This document shows, one piece after another, positions 15,604-23,744 of a stretch of 64,000 bases of DNA. Position numbers and translations under genes: made by a program. The DNA lies in the NCBI GenBank assembly GCA_036497285.1, contig DASXJR010000093.1, positions 16,408 through 80,407 of the forward strand, written 5' to 3'. Within the stretch, counting starts at the first letter, position 1. Every line of letters begins with the position of its first letter. The notes under the pieces were generated by a model that saw only the letters and a program-made list of their open reading frames with translations, was not told the origin of the DNA and did no database searches. The DNA comes from RYN-133 sp036497285. Its GTDB lineage: Bacteria; Actinomycetota; Actinomycetes; Mycobacteriales; Jatrophihabitantaceae.

Positions 15604-16224
15604 TTAGTCAGCGACCAGCCCGTCGTCGGTCCACCGGACGCGCGTCAGGTCTGGGACGCGTGCGTCGCCGTCGAGTTCCGGGCGGTCACCGACCGCGAGC
15701 ACCGCCGACACGCCCGCTGCTCGCGCTGCCCGGATCCCCGCCGCGGCATCCTCGAGCACCACCGTCCGGCCGGGGTGCACGCCGAGGCCGGCCGCGGCGG
15801 CGAGATAGCCCTCGGGGTCGGGCTTGCCGCGCGCCACGTCGCCGGCGGTGACGAGGACGCACGGTACGGGCAGCCCTGCTGCCGCAAGCCGTGCGCGCGC
15901 GAGGTCGCGCCGCCCGGAGGTCACCACCGCCCAGCGCGGAACGGTGCGCAGCAGCTCGCCGGCGCCGGGGATGGCCCGCACCGTCGCAGCATCCTCGACC
16001 TCGAAGCGGTCGATGCGCTCGGTTGCCTCGACCTGCTTGTCAGGTGGCAGCAGCGCGGCGATCGTGTCGGCTGACCGGCGTCCGTGCACCTGCGCGGTGA
16101 CCTGGTCGGGGTCGAGACCGAACTCGACGGCCCAGCGCGTCCAGGCACTCAAGACGCTGGCGTCCGAGTCGACGAGCACCCCGTCGCAGTCGAAGAGCAC
16201 CGCCTCGCAGCGAAGGAGAGTCAA
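15604..16224 (-). CDS. HAD-family sugar-phosphate phosphatase / beta-phosphoglucomutase-like
   Basis: 206-residue haloacid-dehalogenase hydrolase. Motif I FDCDGVLVDSD gives the nucleophile Asp12 and acid Asp14; motif II is VVTSG, motif III the lysine in ARGKPDPEGYL, and motif IV VLEDAAAGIRAA. The alpha-helical cap between motifs I and II is of the C1 type found in sugar phosphatases. The TTG start at 16224 overlaps the stop of the upstream dehydrogenase (TTGA). Substrate is unknown; coupling to a 2-hydroxyacid dehydrogenase hints at sugar-acid metabolism. Confidence 0.8.
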   Translation of the reverse strand: MTLLRCEAVLFDCDGVLVDSDASVLSAWTRWAVEFGLDPDQVTAQVHGRRSADTIAALLPPDKQVEATERIDRFEVEDAATVRAIPGAGELLRTVPRWAVVTSGRRDLARARLAAAGLPVPCVLVTAGDVARGKPDPEGYLAAAAGLGVHPGRTVVLEDAAAGIRAARAAGVSAVLAVGDRPELDGDARVPDLTRVRWTDDGLVAD

Positions 16225-17237
16225 GAGATCGGCCGGTTTCGGTAGCGGTCGACGAGTTCCGGTGTCGCTGCCTGCATGCGGACGGGCGGCAGCCCGCGCG
16301 CGATCAGGCGCAGGTCGTCGAGCACCATCTGCGCGACATCGTGGAAGGCGGCCGGGATCCCACCCGCGCGATGCGGTGACAGCACGAGACCGTCCAGCGT
16401 GCGCGCCCGGTGCTCGGCAGGCATCGGCTCGGTGGGCCATACGTCGATCGCCGCGAGCAGCGCGCCGGACTCGACGCGATCGAGCAAGGCGTCGAAGTCG
16501 ACGACCGGTGCCCGGCTCACCAGCACGAGGCGCGCACCGGACGGCATGAGTTCGAGTTCCGGCGCGCCGAGCAGGTGCTCGCTCTCTGCGGTCACGGTCG
16601 CGAGCACGAACACGAACTGGCTCTTGCGCAACAACTCGTCGAGCGAGACCGCGTCGACGCCGTGCTGGCCGAGCGTCGCGTCGGGCAACCACGGGTCGTA
16701 GCAACGCACTGTGCAGCGAAACGGGTCGAGCAGCGGACGCAGCGCCCGGCCGAGATTGCCGAATCCGATCAGCCCCACGTCGGCACCGCGCAACAGCACC
16801 GAGTCGGCGGTGCCGTCGGCGACGTAGCGCTCACGGCCGGCACGGAACGCGCGGTCCTCGCGCGAGATGCCACGGGCGAGATCGAGCGCGAGCCCGAGCG
16901 CGAACTCGGCGACGGCCTGTGCGTACGCCGGCCCGCACCCGAGCACGTGGATGCCGCGGGCGAAGCACGTCGCGTAGTCGACGTTGGGGTAGAAGTTGCC
17001 CTCGACGTTGAGCACCGCGCGCAACTGCGGCGCGGCGTCGAGACGGGCGCGCAGCAGGTCAGGCTGGCCGACGATCGCGAACGCGTCCGGCAGGTGCGCA
17101 TCGACCTGGTCCGGATGGCCCTCGATGTCGACGATGTCGAACTCGGCCGAAAGAGCCGCGCGGGTCTGCGGGGTGAAGATCCGTCCGGACGGATGCGGCC
17201 CCGGCAAGAAGACAACGACCGGCTTGTGGGGGCTCAT
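16221..17237 (-). CDS. D-isomer-specific 2-hydroxyacid dehydrogenase
   Basis: 338-residue NAD-dependent oxidoreductase of the D-2-hydroxyacid family. It has the Rossmann motif GLIGFGNLGRALRPLLDPF (about residues 154-172), the substrate-binding arginine in LVSRAPVVDFDAL and the catalytic histidine in LSPHRAGGIP near residue 294. The YAQAVAEFALGLALDLARG block is typical of phosphoglycerate-dehydrogenase-like members. The exact substrate is not evident. The gene starts six bases after an intercistronic repeat that separates it from the TauE/SafE permease gene. Confidence 0.85.
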   Translation of the reverse strand: MSPHKPVVVFLPGPHPSGRIFTPQTRAALSAEFDIVDIEGHPDQVDAHLPDAFAIVGQPDLLRARLDAAPQLRAVLNVEGNFYPNVDYATCFARGIHVLGCGPAYAQAVAEFALGLALDLARGISREDRAFRAGRERYVADGTADSVLLRGADVGLIGFGNLGRALRPLLDPFRCTVRCYDPWLPDATLGQHGVDAVSLDELLRKSQFVFVLATVTAESEHLLGAPELELMPSGARLVLVSRAPVVDFDALLDRVESGALLAAIDVWPTEPMPAEHRARTLDGLVLSPHRAGGIPAAFHDVAQMVLDDLRLIARGLPPVRMQAATPELVDRYRNRPIS

Positions 17238-17243
17238 GTCCTC

Positions 17244-17341
17244 GCCTCATGGCCACTCGCTTCGCTCGGGCCGGTCGGCGCCGCCAATCGCGCCTGGCGG
17301 CGCGACCGATGCCGCTGATTCGCTCCGCAAGCGTCGCTCAT
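17244..17341 (-). repeat. Intercistronic repeat, copy 2 (between permease and dehydrogenase genes)
   Basis: Second copy of the element at 10197-10294. On the minus strand its TGAGCGACGCTTGCGGAGCG head supplies the stop codon of the TauE/SafE gene. The tail CCCGAGCGAAGCGAGTGGCC then ATGAGGC ends six bases before the dehydrogenase ATG, so GAGG in the tail may serve as its ribosome-binding site. A GC-rich inverted repeat lies in the middle. Confidence 0.8.
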
Positions 17342-18087
17342 GTAAAGGCCCTGATCGCGAGCCATACGCCCACCGCGAGGCCGAACGTGACGACGCAGGC
17401 GCGCAGCACCGGCTCGCTCAGCCGTCGCACGAACCGGCCACCGATCGCTCCGCCGATCAGGGACAACGGAGCGATCAGCAGGGCGGCCAGCCAGTCGACC
17501 GGCCCGAACAGTGCGAACACGACCAACGACACCGTAGCGACGATCAACTGCAGCATTCCCTTGAGCACGTTCACGCGGTTCAGCGACGCCGCCACCGTGA
17601 GCCCGAGCAACGCCATCAGGATCACGCCGAGGCCGCCGCCGAAGTACCCGCCGTAGATCCCGCCGATGGCGGCGCCCATCAGCAGGTAGCCGTGCCGGTC
17701 CGCGGCGTGCCCGCCCAGCGCCCGCTTGATGCGCGGTTGGAACGCGAGCAACAGGCTCGCCCCGATGACGAGGAACGGGACGATCACATCGAAAGCGCTG
17801 GCCGGCGTGAGCAGCAACAAGGCGCAGCCCGCGGCCGATCCGAGGGCGCTGGTCAACATCACCTGCCAGTAGGCACGTCCCGGTCGGTCCTTGGCGCCGA
17901 GCGCGACGACGTTGCCGAGATAGCCGGGCCACAGCGCGACCGAGTTCGTCACATTCGCCTCGACCGTGCCGAGGCCCGACGCCACCAACGCCGGGAAGAG
18001 CAGCAGAGATCCGCCACCGGCGATCGAGTTCACGAAGCCGCCCACGAGACCGGCGCCGGACACCAACGCGAGTTGGCCGGCGTTCAT
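17338..18087 (-). CDS. TauE/SafE-family membrane permease
   Basis: 249-residue integral membrane protein with about eight hydrophobic segments. The family hallmarks are the N-terminal GLVGGFVNSIAGGGSLLLFPAL and the mirrored GIYGGYFGGGLGVILMALLG, which begin the two repeated halves. Members export sulfite, sulfoacetate or related organic anions; the substrate here is unknown. Its stop codon is part of the downstream intercistronic repeat. Confidence 0.87.
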   Translation of the reverse strand: MNAGQLALVSGAGLVGGFVNSIAGGGSLLLFPALVASGLGTVEANVTNSVALWPGYLGNVVALGAKDRPGRAYWQVMLTSALGSAAGCALLLLTPASAFDVIVPFLVIGASLLLAFQPRIKRALGGHAADRHGYLLMGAAIGGIYGGYFGGGLGVILMALLGLTVAASLNRVNVLKGMLQLIVATVSLVVFALFGPVDWLAALLIAPLSLIGGAIGGRFVRRLSEPVLRACVVTFGLAVGVWLAIRAFT

Positions 18088-18187
18088 CGCTCCCCTGGCT
18101 CGATCATGGCAACAATTGTCTCAGGATCGGTGCTCCGGCCGGTCGCCCGGGTTAGCCCGCCGGGCGGGCCGGGGTACCTGGTCACTC

Positions 18188-19645
18188 GTGCAATCTCGTC
18201 CTGAGCATCCGGATACCGACGCCCCGGACCCGAACCGCTGGCGCGCGTTGGCCGTCTGTCTCGTCGGCGGCTTCATGGTCCTGCTCGACGTCTCGATCGT
18301 GAACGTCGCGCTGCCCTCCATCCAGTCGGGGCTGCACGCGGCACAGAGCGAACTGCAGTGGGTCGTGTCCGGCTACGCGCTCACGTTCGGATTGTTGCTC
18401 GTCCCCGCCGGACGGATCGGCGATCTCAAAGGCCGGCGCAACGTGTTCGTCACGGCCCTAGGCCTGTTCACGCTGGCCAGCGCAGCCTGCGGCGCCGCGC
18501 CGAACAGCATGCTGCTCGTCGTCGCGCGTCTGGTGCAGGGCCTGGCCGGCGGCACGCTCACCCCGCAGATCAGCGCAACGATCCAAGAGATGTTCTCCGG
18601 CCGTGAGCGGGGCAGGGCCTTCGGCTACTTCGGGACGACGGTCGGAATCTCGACTGCGATCGGCCCGTTGCTGGGCGGACTGCTGATCGCCATGTTCGGC
18701 GACACCGAGGGCTGGCGCGCGGTGTTCTACGTCAACATCCCGATCGGACTTGTAGCGTTGCCGTTGGCGTGGAAACTGCTGCCGGCGCGCGCGGGGGAAA
18801 CAGCGGCCGGACGGCACGACCTCGACCCGGTCGGGGTGTTGCTCCTCGGCGTCGGTGTCGTCACGTTGCTGATGCCGTTCGTCGAGGAACGCGAGTGGGG
18901 CGCGTGGAAGTGGTGGCTCGTGCCCGGCTCCGCCACAGTGCTTCTGCTGTTCCTCTGGTGGGAACGGCGTTACGCCTCGCGCGGTCGGGAATCCGTTGTC
19001 GACCTGCGGCTGTTCAGGCGCCGCTCGTACAGCTTCGGTACGTCGCTGATCACCTTGTACTTCGCGGGATTCACGCCGCTGTTCTTCGTGTTCACCCTGT
19101 TCCTGCAGGTCGGCCTCGACTACAGCGCGCTCGCCGCCGGATTGGCGATCACGCCGTTCGCCATCGGATCAGCGGTGGCCGCGACAATCGGCGGTCGATT
19201 GGTCAGCGACCTGGGCCGGCCGTTGGTCGCGATCGGCCTCGCCGTCGTCTGCGTCGGGTTCGTTGCCACGCTGGTCGCCGTCCATCTCGCCCCTGAGCAC
19301 GGCACCGGATGGGCCACTGCGCTGCCGCTGCTGGTGTCGGGATTGGGCGGTGGCCTCGTGATCGCGCCGAACCAGGCGTTGACGTTGTCGGAGGTTCCGA
19401 GGGAGCAGGCAGGCACGGCATCCGGGCTGTTGCAGACCGGACAGCGGGTGGGTTCCGCCGTCGGCATCGCCGCAGCCGGTTCCGCGTTCTTCGCCGCCGT
19501 CGCCGCGTCCCACGGCGACTTCGCGGACGGCTTCGAGCACGGCATCATCGTCGCCGTCTGCTTCGTCGCAGCATCTCTGGCGCTCGCGTTGGCAGATGTG
19601 GTGCTGGGACGGCACCGGCAAACAGAACACGCGCAGGTTTCCTGA
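18188..19645 (+). CDS. MFS drug/proton antiporter (DHA2, EmrB/QacA type)
   Basis: 485-residue exporter with about 14 predicted membrane helices. Helix 1 reads FMVLLDVSIVNVALPSI (motif D1 of the 14-TM family), followed by WVVSGYALTFGLLLVPAGRIGDLKGRR (motif A in the loop between helices 2 and 3) and RLVQGLAGG. No ATG is near; GTG at 18188 leaves 18 residues before helix 1 and lacks a clear ribosome-binding site. Substrate unknown. No TetR or MarR regulator is adjacent. Confidence 0.85.
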   Translation: MQSRPEHPDTDAPDPNRWRALAVCLVGGFMVLLDVSIVNVALPSIQSGLHAAQSELQWVVSGYALTFGLLLVPAGRIGDLKGRRNVFVTALGLFTLASAACGAAPNSMLLVVARLVQGLAGGTLTPQISATIQEMFSGRERGRAFGYFGTTVGISTAIGPLLGGLLIAMFGDTEGWRAVFYVNIPIGLVALPLAWKLLPARAGETAAGRHDLDPVGVLLLGVGVVTLLMPFVEEREWGAWKWWLVPGSATVLLLFLWWERRYASRGRESVVDLRLFRRRSYSFGTSLITLYFAGFTPLFFVFTLFLQVGLDYSALAAGLAITPFAIGSAVAATIGGRLVSDLGRPLVAIGLAVVCVGFVATLVAVHLAPEHGTGWATALPLLVSGLGGGLVIAPNQALTLSEVPREQAGTASGLLQTGQRVGSAVGIAAAGSAFFAAVAASHGDFADGFEHGIIVAVCFVAASLALALADVVLGRHRQTEHAQVS

Positions 19646-19690
19646 TCACCCTGTATCGCCCTGTACCAGCTCTGTTACCCACCCTGCGTC

Positions 19691-19885
19691 CTACGGCTCC
19701 AGCGGCGGCGTCGGTTCGTCCGGCAGCGGCGGAGCCGGCTGCGCAGGGTCGGGCGGCGGCTGCGGTGCCGGGCCGGGCGGCACCGGCTGCGGCGGCGTCG
19801 TCGGGTCGGGGACGGGCGACGGCAGTGGATCGGGGCTCGGGTTCACCGGCTCGGGTTCGATCGGTGGCACCGTTGCAGATGTCAT
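19691..19885 (-). CDS. Possible small proline-rich protein
   Basis: A 64-codon frame of about 40 percent Pro with Glu, Asp, Thr and Gln, for example PEPVNPSPDPLPSPVPDP. It lies in the roughly 300 bp between the MFS gene and the TfoX-like gene, which otherwise holds nothing recognisable. No ribosome-binding site and no family match are visible; the opposite strand reads as a Gly/Ser-rich frame, so this may be only low-complexity DNA. Confidence 0.25.
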   Translation of the reverse strand: MTSATVPPIEPEPVNPSPDPLPSPVPDPTTPPQPVPPGPAPQPPPDPAQPAPPLPDEPTPPLEP

Positions 19886-19943
19886 GCCATTGGCCTACCC
19901 GGATGCCTGCGCCGATGTCACACCCGAACGCCATACTCCCCCC

Positions 19944-20276
19944 ATGGCGTATGACGAGGAGCTCGGCGAGCGGTTGCGCGCCATCGTTGGCGGCGAGGGC
20001 GGGCTGAGCGAGAAGAAGATGTTCGGCGGGCTGGCGTTCCTGATCAACGGCAACATGGCGGTTAGCGCGAGCAGCAAGGGTGGTCTGCTGCTGCGGGTCG
20101 ACCCGTCCGACACCGAAACGCTGGTCGCGCAGCCGCACGCCGAACCGTTCGAGATGCGCGGTCGCGAGATGGCGGGGTGGCTGCGGATCGCGCCTGAGGG
20201 CGTGCGCTCGGACGACGGCCTTCGGCACTGGGTCGCCATCGGCACGACCTACGCCCGGTCGCTCCCGGCCAAGTAG
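19944..20276 (+). CDS. TfoX N-terminal domain protein
   Basis: 110-residue protein matching the TfoX/Sxy N-terminal domain: YDEELGERLRAIV, then KKMFGGLAFLINGNMAV, LLLRVDPSD and the ending WVAIGTTYARSLPAK. In actinobacteria such single-domain proteins are common and have no proven link to competence. The ATG at 19944 has no Shine-Dalgarno sequence. Confidence 0.85.
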   Translation: MAYDEELGERLRAIVGGEGGLSEKKMFGGLAFLINGNMAVSASSKGGLLLRVDPSDTETLVAQPHAEPFEMRGREMAGWLRIAPEGVRSDDGLRHWVAIGTTYARSLPAK

Positions 20277-20279
20277 GCC

Positions 20280-20328
20280 GGCGTGATTCAAGATTTTTCG
20301 GCGTTCCGCTTGCATCAAAATTCACGCC
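20280..20328. terminator. Imperfect hairpin after the TfoX-like gene
   Basis: GGCGTGA (20280-20286) pairs with TCACGCC (20322-20328), enclosing an AT-rich loop with a TTTTT run. It follows the TfoX-like stop codon directly and may end that transcript and also the minus-strand RNA candidate from the right. Confidence 0.45.
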
Positions 20329-20344
20329 GAGCTAACTTCTTCCT

Positions 20345-20440
20345 AGGACGGCATTCCGCAGCGGGGGCTTGGAATGCCGACCGCAGAGGGCGTGCCGGGC
20401 GAGGCGAGAAGCGGGGGTTTCAGTCTCGCCCGTGCGCGCC
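20345..20440 (-). ncRNA. 6C-like two-hairpin small RNA candidate
   Basis: Two hairpins lie in tandem. Read on the minus strand, the first has stem CGGGCGAG/CTCGCCCG (20425-20432 with 20396-20403) and the second CGGCATTCC/GGAATGCCG (20371-20379 with 20349-20357). Both loops contain the same element, AAACCCCCGCTT and AAGCCCCCGCTG. Paired hairpins with C-rich loops are the defining layout of the actinobacterial 6C RNA, known to me from published motif descriptions; here the C run is five. No protein gene occupies 20277-20500. An alternative is a pair of unrelated hairpins, but the shared loop argues against chance. Confidence 0.6.
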
Positions 20441-20487
20441 CCCGTGTTTGCCGCCCGCCGGTCGCCCCTCACATTCACCGCGCACCC

Positions 20488-20493
20488 TAAGCT
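20488..20493 (+). promoter_or_regulatory. -10 element for leaderless STAS mRNA
   Basis: TAAGCT fits the TANNNT -10 consensus and lies seven bases before the GTG at 20501, the spacing of leaderless actinobacterial transcripts. There is no Shine-Dalgarno sequence. Confidence 0.4.
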
Positions 20494-20500
20494 GTCGCTC

Positions 20501-20794
20501 GTGGCGAGCACGGTTCTCGAACTGCGCGGCGAAATCGACTTCGGATCGGCCGATGGGTGGCGCGACATCATCGTTCGGTGCGTGACCGAGATGCATCCGG
20601 AGGTACTGGTCCTCGACCTTTCCGGGGTCAGCTTCACCGACTCGGCCGGCGTGGCCCTCCTGCTGTTCGCCAAGCAGCGGTGCAATCAGGCAGGCGTGGA
20701 GCTCGAACTACGCAACGTTGCGCGTCAGGTCATGCGGGTGCTCGACATGACCGGCGTCCGTGCGATCCTCGGCCTCGAGGACACCGAGAGCTGA
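20501..20794 (+). CDS. STAS-domain anti-anti-sigma factor
   Basis: 97-residue single STAS domain. It contains LRGEIDFGSADGWRDII, VLVLDLSGVSFTDSAGVALLL with the likely phosphorylated Ser48 in TDSAG, and LELRNVARQVMRVLDMTGV. In partner switching, such proteins bind and inhibit an RsbW-type kinase unless phosphorylated. The GTG at 20501 matches the domain boundary. Its neighbour on the opposite strand encodes a SpoIIE-type phosphatase that could dephosphorylate it. Confidence 0.88.
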   Translation: MASTVLELRGEIDFGSADGWRDIIVRCVTEMHPEVLVLDLSGVSFTDSAGVALLLFAKQRCNQAGVELELRNVARQVMRVLDMTGVRAILGLEDTES

Positions 20795-20821
20795 CCCGCC
20801 GTCCGAGCACGCGTCGGCGGG
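20795..20821. terminator. Hairpin directly after the STAS gene
   Basis: CCCGCCG (20795-20801) and CGGCGGG (20815-20821) form a perfect 7 bp GC stem with a 13-base loop immediately after the stop codon. There is no T tract. Confidence 0.45.
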
Positions 20822-20904
20822 CCGCGTCTGCGTCGGCTGCAACGCGTCGAGCAGCGTCATGCCGGCACCGACATTGCCGGCGAGGGCCGCGCTGGTTAAT
20901 GTTT

Positions 20905-20935
20905 CCGAGACGGATGATCTCGGGACTTTCGTCCC
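20905..20935. promoter_or_regulatory. Overlapping palindromes, one DosR-box-like
   Basis: GGGACTTTCGTCCC (20922-20935) keeps the GGGACT...GTCCC arms of the mycobacterial DosR/DevR box. It overlaps a second inverted repeat, CCGAGA (20905-20910) with TCTCGG (20918-20923). On the minus strand the first would be a stem closed by a GAAA tetraloop. The pair lies between the convergent STAS and phosphatase genes, so a structured transcript end is as likely as an operator. Confidence 0.35.
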
Positions 20936-21081
20936 TTCGGCGGCGACCCCGCAGCGTCGATAGTTGATCACACCGGACGTGAACACTTCCCCCGCCGTCA
21001 CGGCCGGCTTCGACGTAGCGCCCGGGTTGACCGTCCATCTCCCTAGGCCGTCCCGGGCGCTGCGTCCCCTTCCGACTCGGC

Positions 21082-23274
21082 TCACCGCCCGAGGGCGTGC
21101 ACCAGCGCCGGCGCCGTCGGCGTCACCGACCTCGCCAGATGCCGGACGACGACCACGGCCAGGTCGTCGCGTGAGGTCTCAGAGCTGAAGTCGCTAACGG
21201 TTCGCTCGACATCGGCAGCCAATCCGGCGGCACTCTTGCCGATCGACGCTCGGACCGCGGCGAGCAGTCCGGCCTCCTCGAACATGGCATCGCCGCGGCG
21301 GCGCTCGGTGACACCGTCGGTATACAGCACGATCGCGTCACCGGGCGAAAGCGCCAGCTCGTACTGGTGCAGGGACAGTTCCGGTTCGACACCTACCAAC
21401 GTGCCTGGAACGCCGATAGTCGTTGCCCGGCCGTCGGCTTTCGCAAGGACCGGGAGCGGATGACCCGCCAGGGTCACCGATACCGCTGTGTGATCCGGCG
21501 CCGGCCGCAGGATCGTGAGCGCGCTCGTGCAAAACCGTCCCCTCCGGCCCAGTTCGAGGATCTCTCGGTTCAGCCGGTCATACGCTTCCGGCCCGGTGAG
21601 GCCTTCCCGCAGGCAGACTCGCAGGACGCTGCGGGCCAGCCCGGTGATGGCAGCCGCTTCAGGGCCACGCCCGCAGACATCGCCGACCAGCACCACCCAC
21701 CGGCCGTCGTCCAGCGCGAACACGTCGTAGAAATCGCCACCTACCGTGTTCGTCTCGCCGGCCGCGACATAGCGCGCGCCGAACTCCAGCGTTGCGTCGA
21801 ACGGTAGATCCGGTGGCAGCAGGGACGTCTGCAGGGCATCCGCGACGTCGTGCTGGTCCTTGAACAGGAGCGCGACATCGGCGCCGACCGCAGCGCGGGT
21901 GGCGACCTCGAGCACCATCGCGACCGAATCGGCGTCGAACGACGCGGGATCCGATCCGGCGATCGTCCGACTGTCGGAGTCGGAGGTCGCCACGAGCATC
22001 ATTGCGAGCAACCGCCCGCGCGCGACCAGCGAGACGGCGAGTACCTCTCCGGCGCCGACAGCGCGCAGTACCGGCGGCAGGTCGGTGGCCGCGATCAGAC
22101 TGGAGCGGTCCCCGTGCAACCGTCGCGAAACCCGCCGCACGAAGGCGTTGGTCTCGTCGGTGCCGAGCGCCTGCCGCAGTGGCTGCACGCTGTCCTCGAT
22201 GCAATGGGTCACCGCGGACAAAACGGTTTCGCCATCGGCGAAGGTCCACACCGCCGCCCACGCACCGAACCGGGGCACCACGAGTTGCGTCGCGAGATTG
22301 AGCGACAACTCGGCGTCGAGGATGCCGGCGAACAACTCACTGGCCTCGGCCAGCAGCGCCGCGTTGGCACGGGCCCGCTCGGCGCTCGACGTCAGCCGCT
22401 GCTCGCTCAAGATGTTCGCCAGCCGCCAGCAGGTGAGTTGTGCGGCAATGGCGTCTGCTTTGTCGAGGTTTCCGGCGATGACGAGCACCGCGAGCAGGTC
22501 TGCGGAAAGGGCAACGCGGAACGACTGGACGTTCGCCACCGATGACGCTGCCGCGCCTACTCGTTCGGCACTGGCAACCGCAGCGGACCGGATGTCTTCG
22601 GGCAGCGCCGGGCCTCGTTCCACCAGCACTCGGTGGTAGCCGGGCCGATCACTGCGGCACTCGAGAAGCACGGCGGACTCCACGCCGACCGCATCACACA
22701 GCCGGTGCACCGACTCGGCGACCAACGGCTCGGCTCCCAGGTCGGCCGGCACGGCGGTATCGAGCATCAGCAACCACCGCAGCTGTTCCGTCTCGGTCGC
22801 GGCGTCCCGTCGGGACGGTGCGGTGTCCAGGTCGACGGCCACGGGCAGAAACGCATCGTGCGTACGGCGCGGCCGCGGGTCACCGAGCGTGCACCACACC
22901 GACTTCTCGGTCGCCGTATGAACGGTTCCCCATGACGTGGCCAGCGCGTTCAACAGGTGGAGACCGCGGCCGCTGGTCGAAGCCGACGGCTGCGGCTGTA
23001 GGACGGGGACGGTCGTCGGGCTGAGGTCGCTGACCTCGAGCCGAAGCACGCTTCGCTCGGTCGTGTCGATGCTCAGCCGCGCCGGGGTTCCTGCGTGGAC
23101 GATCGTGTTCGTGACCATTTCGGTCACCAGCAGAAGCGCATCGTCGAGAACCGCTGCGTGCGGGCCACCGCGAAGCACGCTCTCCAGGTGTCGCCGGGCC
23201 AGTGCGGGCGAGCGCGGATCCGCAGGCAGCTCGACCGTGGTCGAAGACCATGTCGGTCGTCCGTTGGTGCTCAA
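21082..23274 (-). CDS. SpoIIE-type PP2C phosphatase with N-terminal RsbW-like domain
   Basis: 730-residue signalling protein. Residues 20-130 are a histidine-kinase-like ATPase (LLLVTEMVTNTIVHAGTP, then TSGRGLHLLNALA) of the RsbW type; 170-480 contain GAF-like sensory sequence; 490-725 are a SpoIIE/RsbU PP2C phosphatase with the metal-binding GGDFYDVFALDDG, VGDVCGRGPEAA and the late DDLAVVVVRH. It can thus in principle both phosphorylate and dephosphorylate STAS partners. The ATG at 23274 overlaps the response regulator stop (ATGA), so it is the last gene of the kinase operon. Confidence 0.88.
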   Translation of the reverse strand: MSTNGRPTWSSTTVELPADPRSPALARRHLESVLRGGPHAAVLDDALLLVTEMVTNTIVHAGTPARLSIDTTERSVLRLEVSDLSPTTVPVLQPQPSASTSGRGLHLLNALATSWGTVHTATEKSVWCTLGDPRPRRTHDAFLPVAVDLDTAPSRRDAATETEQLRWLLMLDTAVPADLGAEPLVAESVHRLCDAVGVESAVLLECRSDRPGYHRVLVERGPALPEDIRSAAVASAERVGAAASSVANVQSFRVALSADLLAVLVIAGNLDKADAIAAQLTCWRLANILSEQRLTSSAERARANAALLAEASELFAGILDAELSLNLATQLVVPRFGAWAAVWTFADGETVLSAVTHCIEDSVQPLRQALGTDETNAFVRRVSRRLHGDRSSLIAATDLPPVLRAVGAGEVLAVSLVARGRLLAMMLVATSDSDSRTIAGSDPASFDADSVAMVLEVATRAAVGADVALLFKDQHDVADALQTSLLPPDLPFDATLEFGARYVAAGETNTVGGDFYDVFALDDGRWVVLVGDVCGRGPEAAAITGLARSVLRVCLREGLTGPEAYDRLNREILELGRRGRFCTSALTILRPAPDHTAVSVTLAGHPLPVLAKADGRATTIGVPGTLVGVEPELSLHQYELALSPGDAIVLYTDGVTERRRGDAMFEEAGLLAAVRASIGKSAAGLAADVERTVSDFSSETSRDDLAVVVVRHLARSVTPTAPALVHALGR

Positions 23275-23744
23275 ACCCGGCGCTCCAGGGACGCCTGGAG
23301 GCGTTCTACGGTCCGCGTGAGTTCCGCGATCCGGTCGGCGGCAGCCCGCTCACGCATGGACATCTCCACGAAGAAGGCGACCTTCGCCCGAAGCACCCAG
23401 GGATCGAACGGCTTGGCCAGGTAGTCGACCGCGCCGGTCGCATAGCCGCGCATGGTCTGATGCGGTCCGCCGGTGCCGGCCGTCATGAAGATGATCGGCA
23501 GATCACGGGTTTTCTCCCGGCGCTTTATCCGCGCGGCGGTCTCGAACCCGTCCATGCCGGGCATCTGCACGTCCAGAAGAACCACCGCGAAGGTGTCGGT
23601 GAGCAGTCGCTTGAGCGCCATCTCCCCGGAGTGCGCCCAGACCAGTTCGTGGTTGAGCCCGCGAAGGATCGCTTCGAGCGCCAACAGATTGTCGGTGCGG
23701 TCGTCGACCAGGAGCACCTTGGCCTGCGAGGTCGTGGTGTTCAA
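23271..23744 (-). CDS. Response regulator (receiver domain with coiled coil)
   Basis: 157 residues: a receiver domain (8-125) with acidic DD near residue 15, phospho-acceptor Asp in VVLLDVQMPGMDGFE, Thr in IIFMTAG and Lys in YLAKPFDP, then a short coiled coil (130-155). There is no DNA-binding domain, so output is by protein contact. ATGA overlaps link it to the kinase before and the PP2C phosphatase after. The pair resembles Streptomyces OsaA-OsaB, which governs osmotic adaptation. Confidence 0.92.
   Translation of the reverse strand: MNTTTSQAKVLLVDDRTDNLLALEAILRGLNHELVWAHSGEMALKRLLTDTFAVVLLDVQMPGMDGFETAARIKRREKTRDLPIIFMTAGTGGPHQTMRGYATGAVDYLAKPFDPWVLRAKVAFFVEMSMRERAAADRIAELTRTVERLQASLERRV

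Noticed and set aside
20905..21081. A c-di-GMP or c-di-AMP riboswitch between the STAS and phosphatase genes
   Set aside because: Although a GAAA-capped stem is present on the minus strand, I could not find the conserved core of either class, and no gene start lies downstream.
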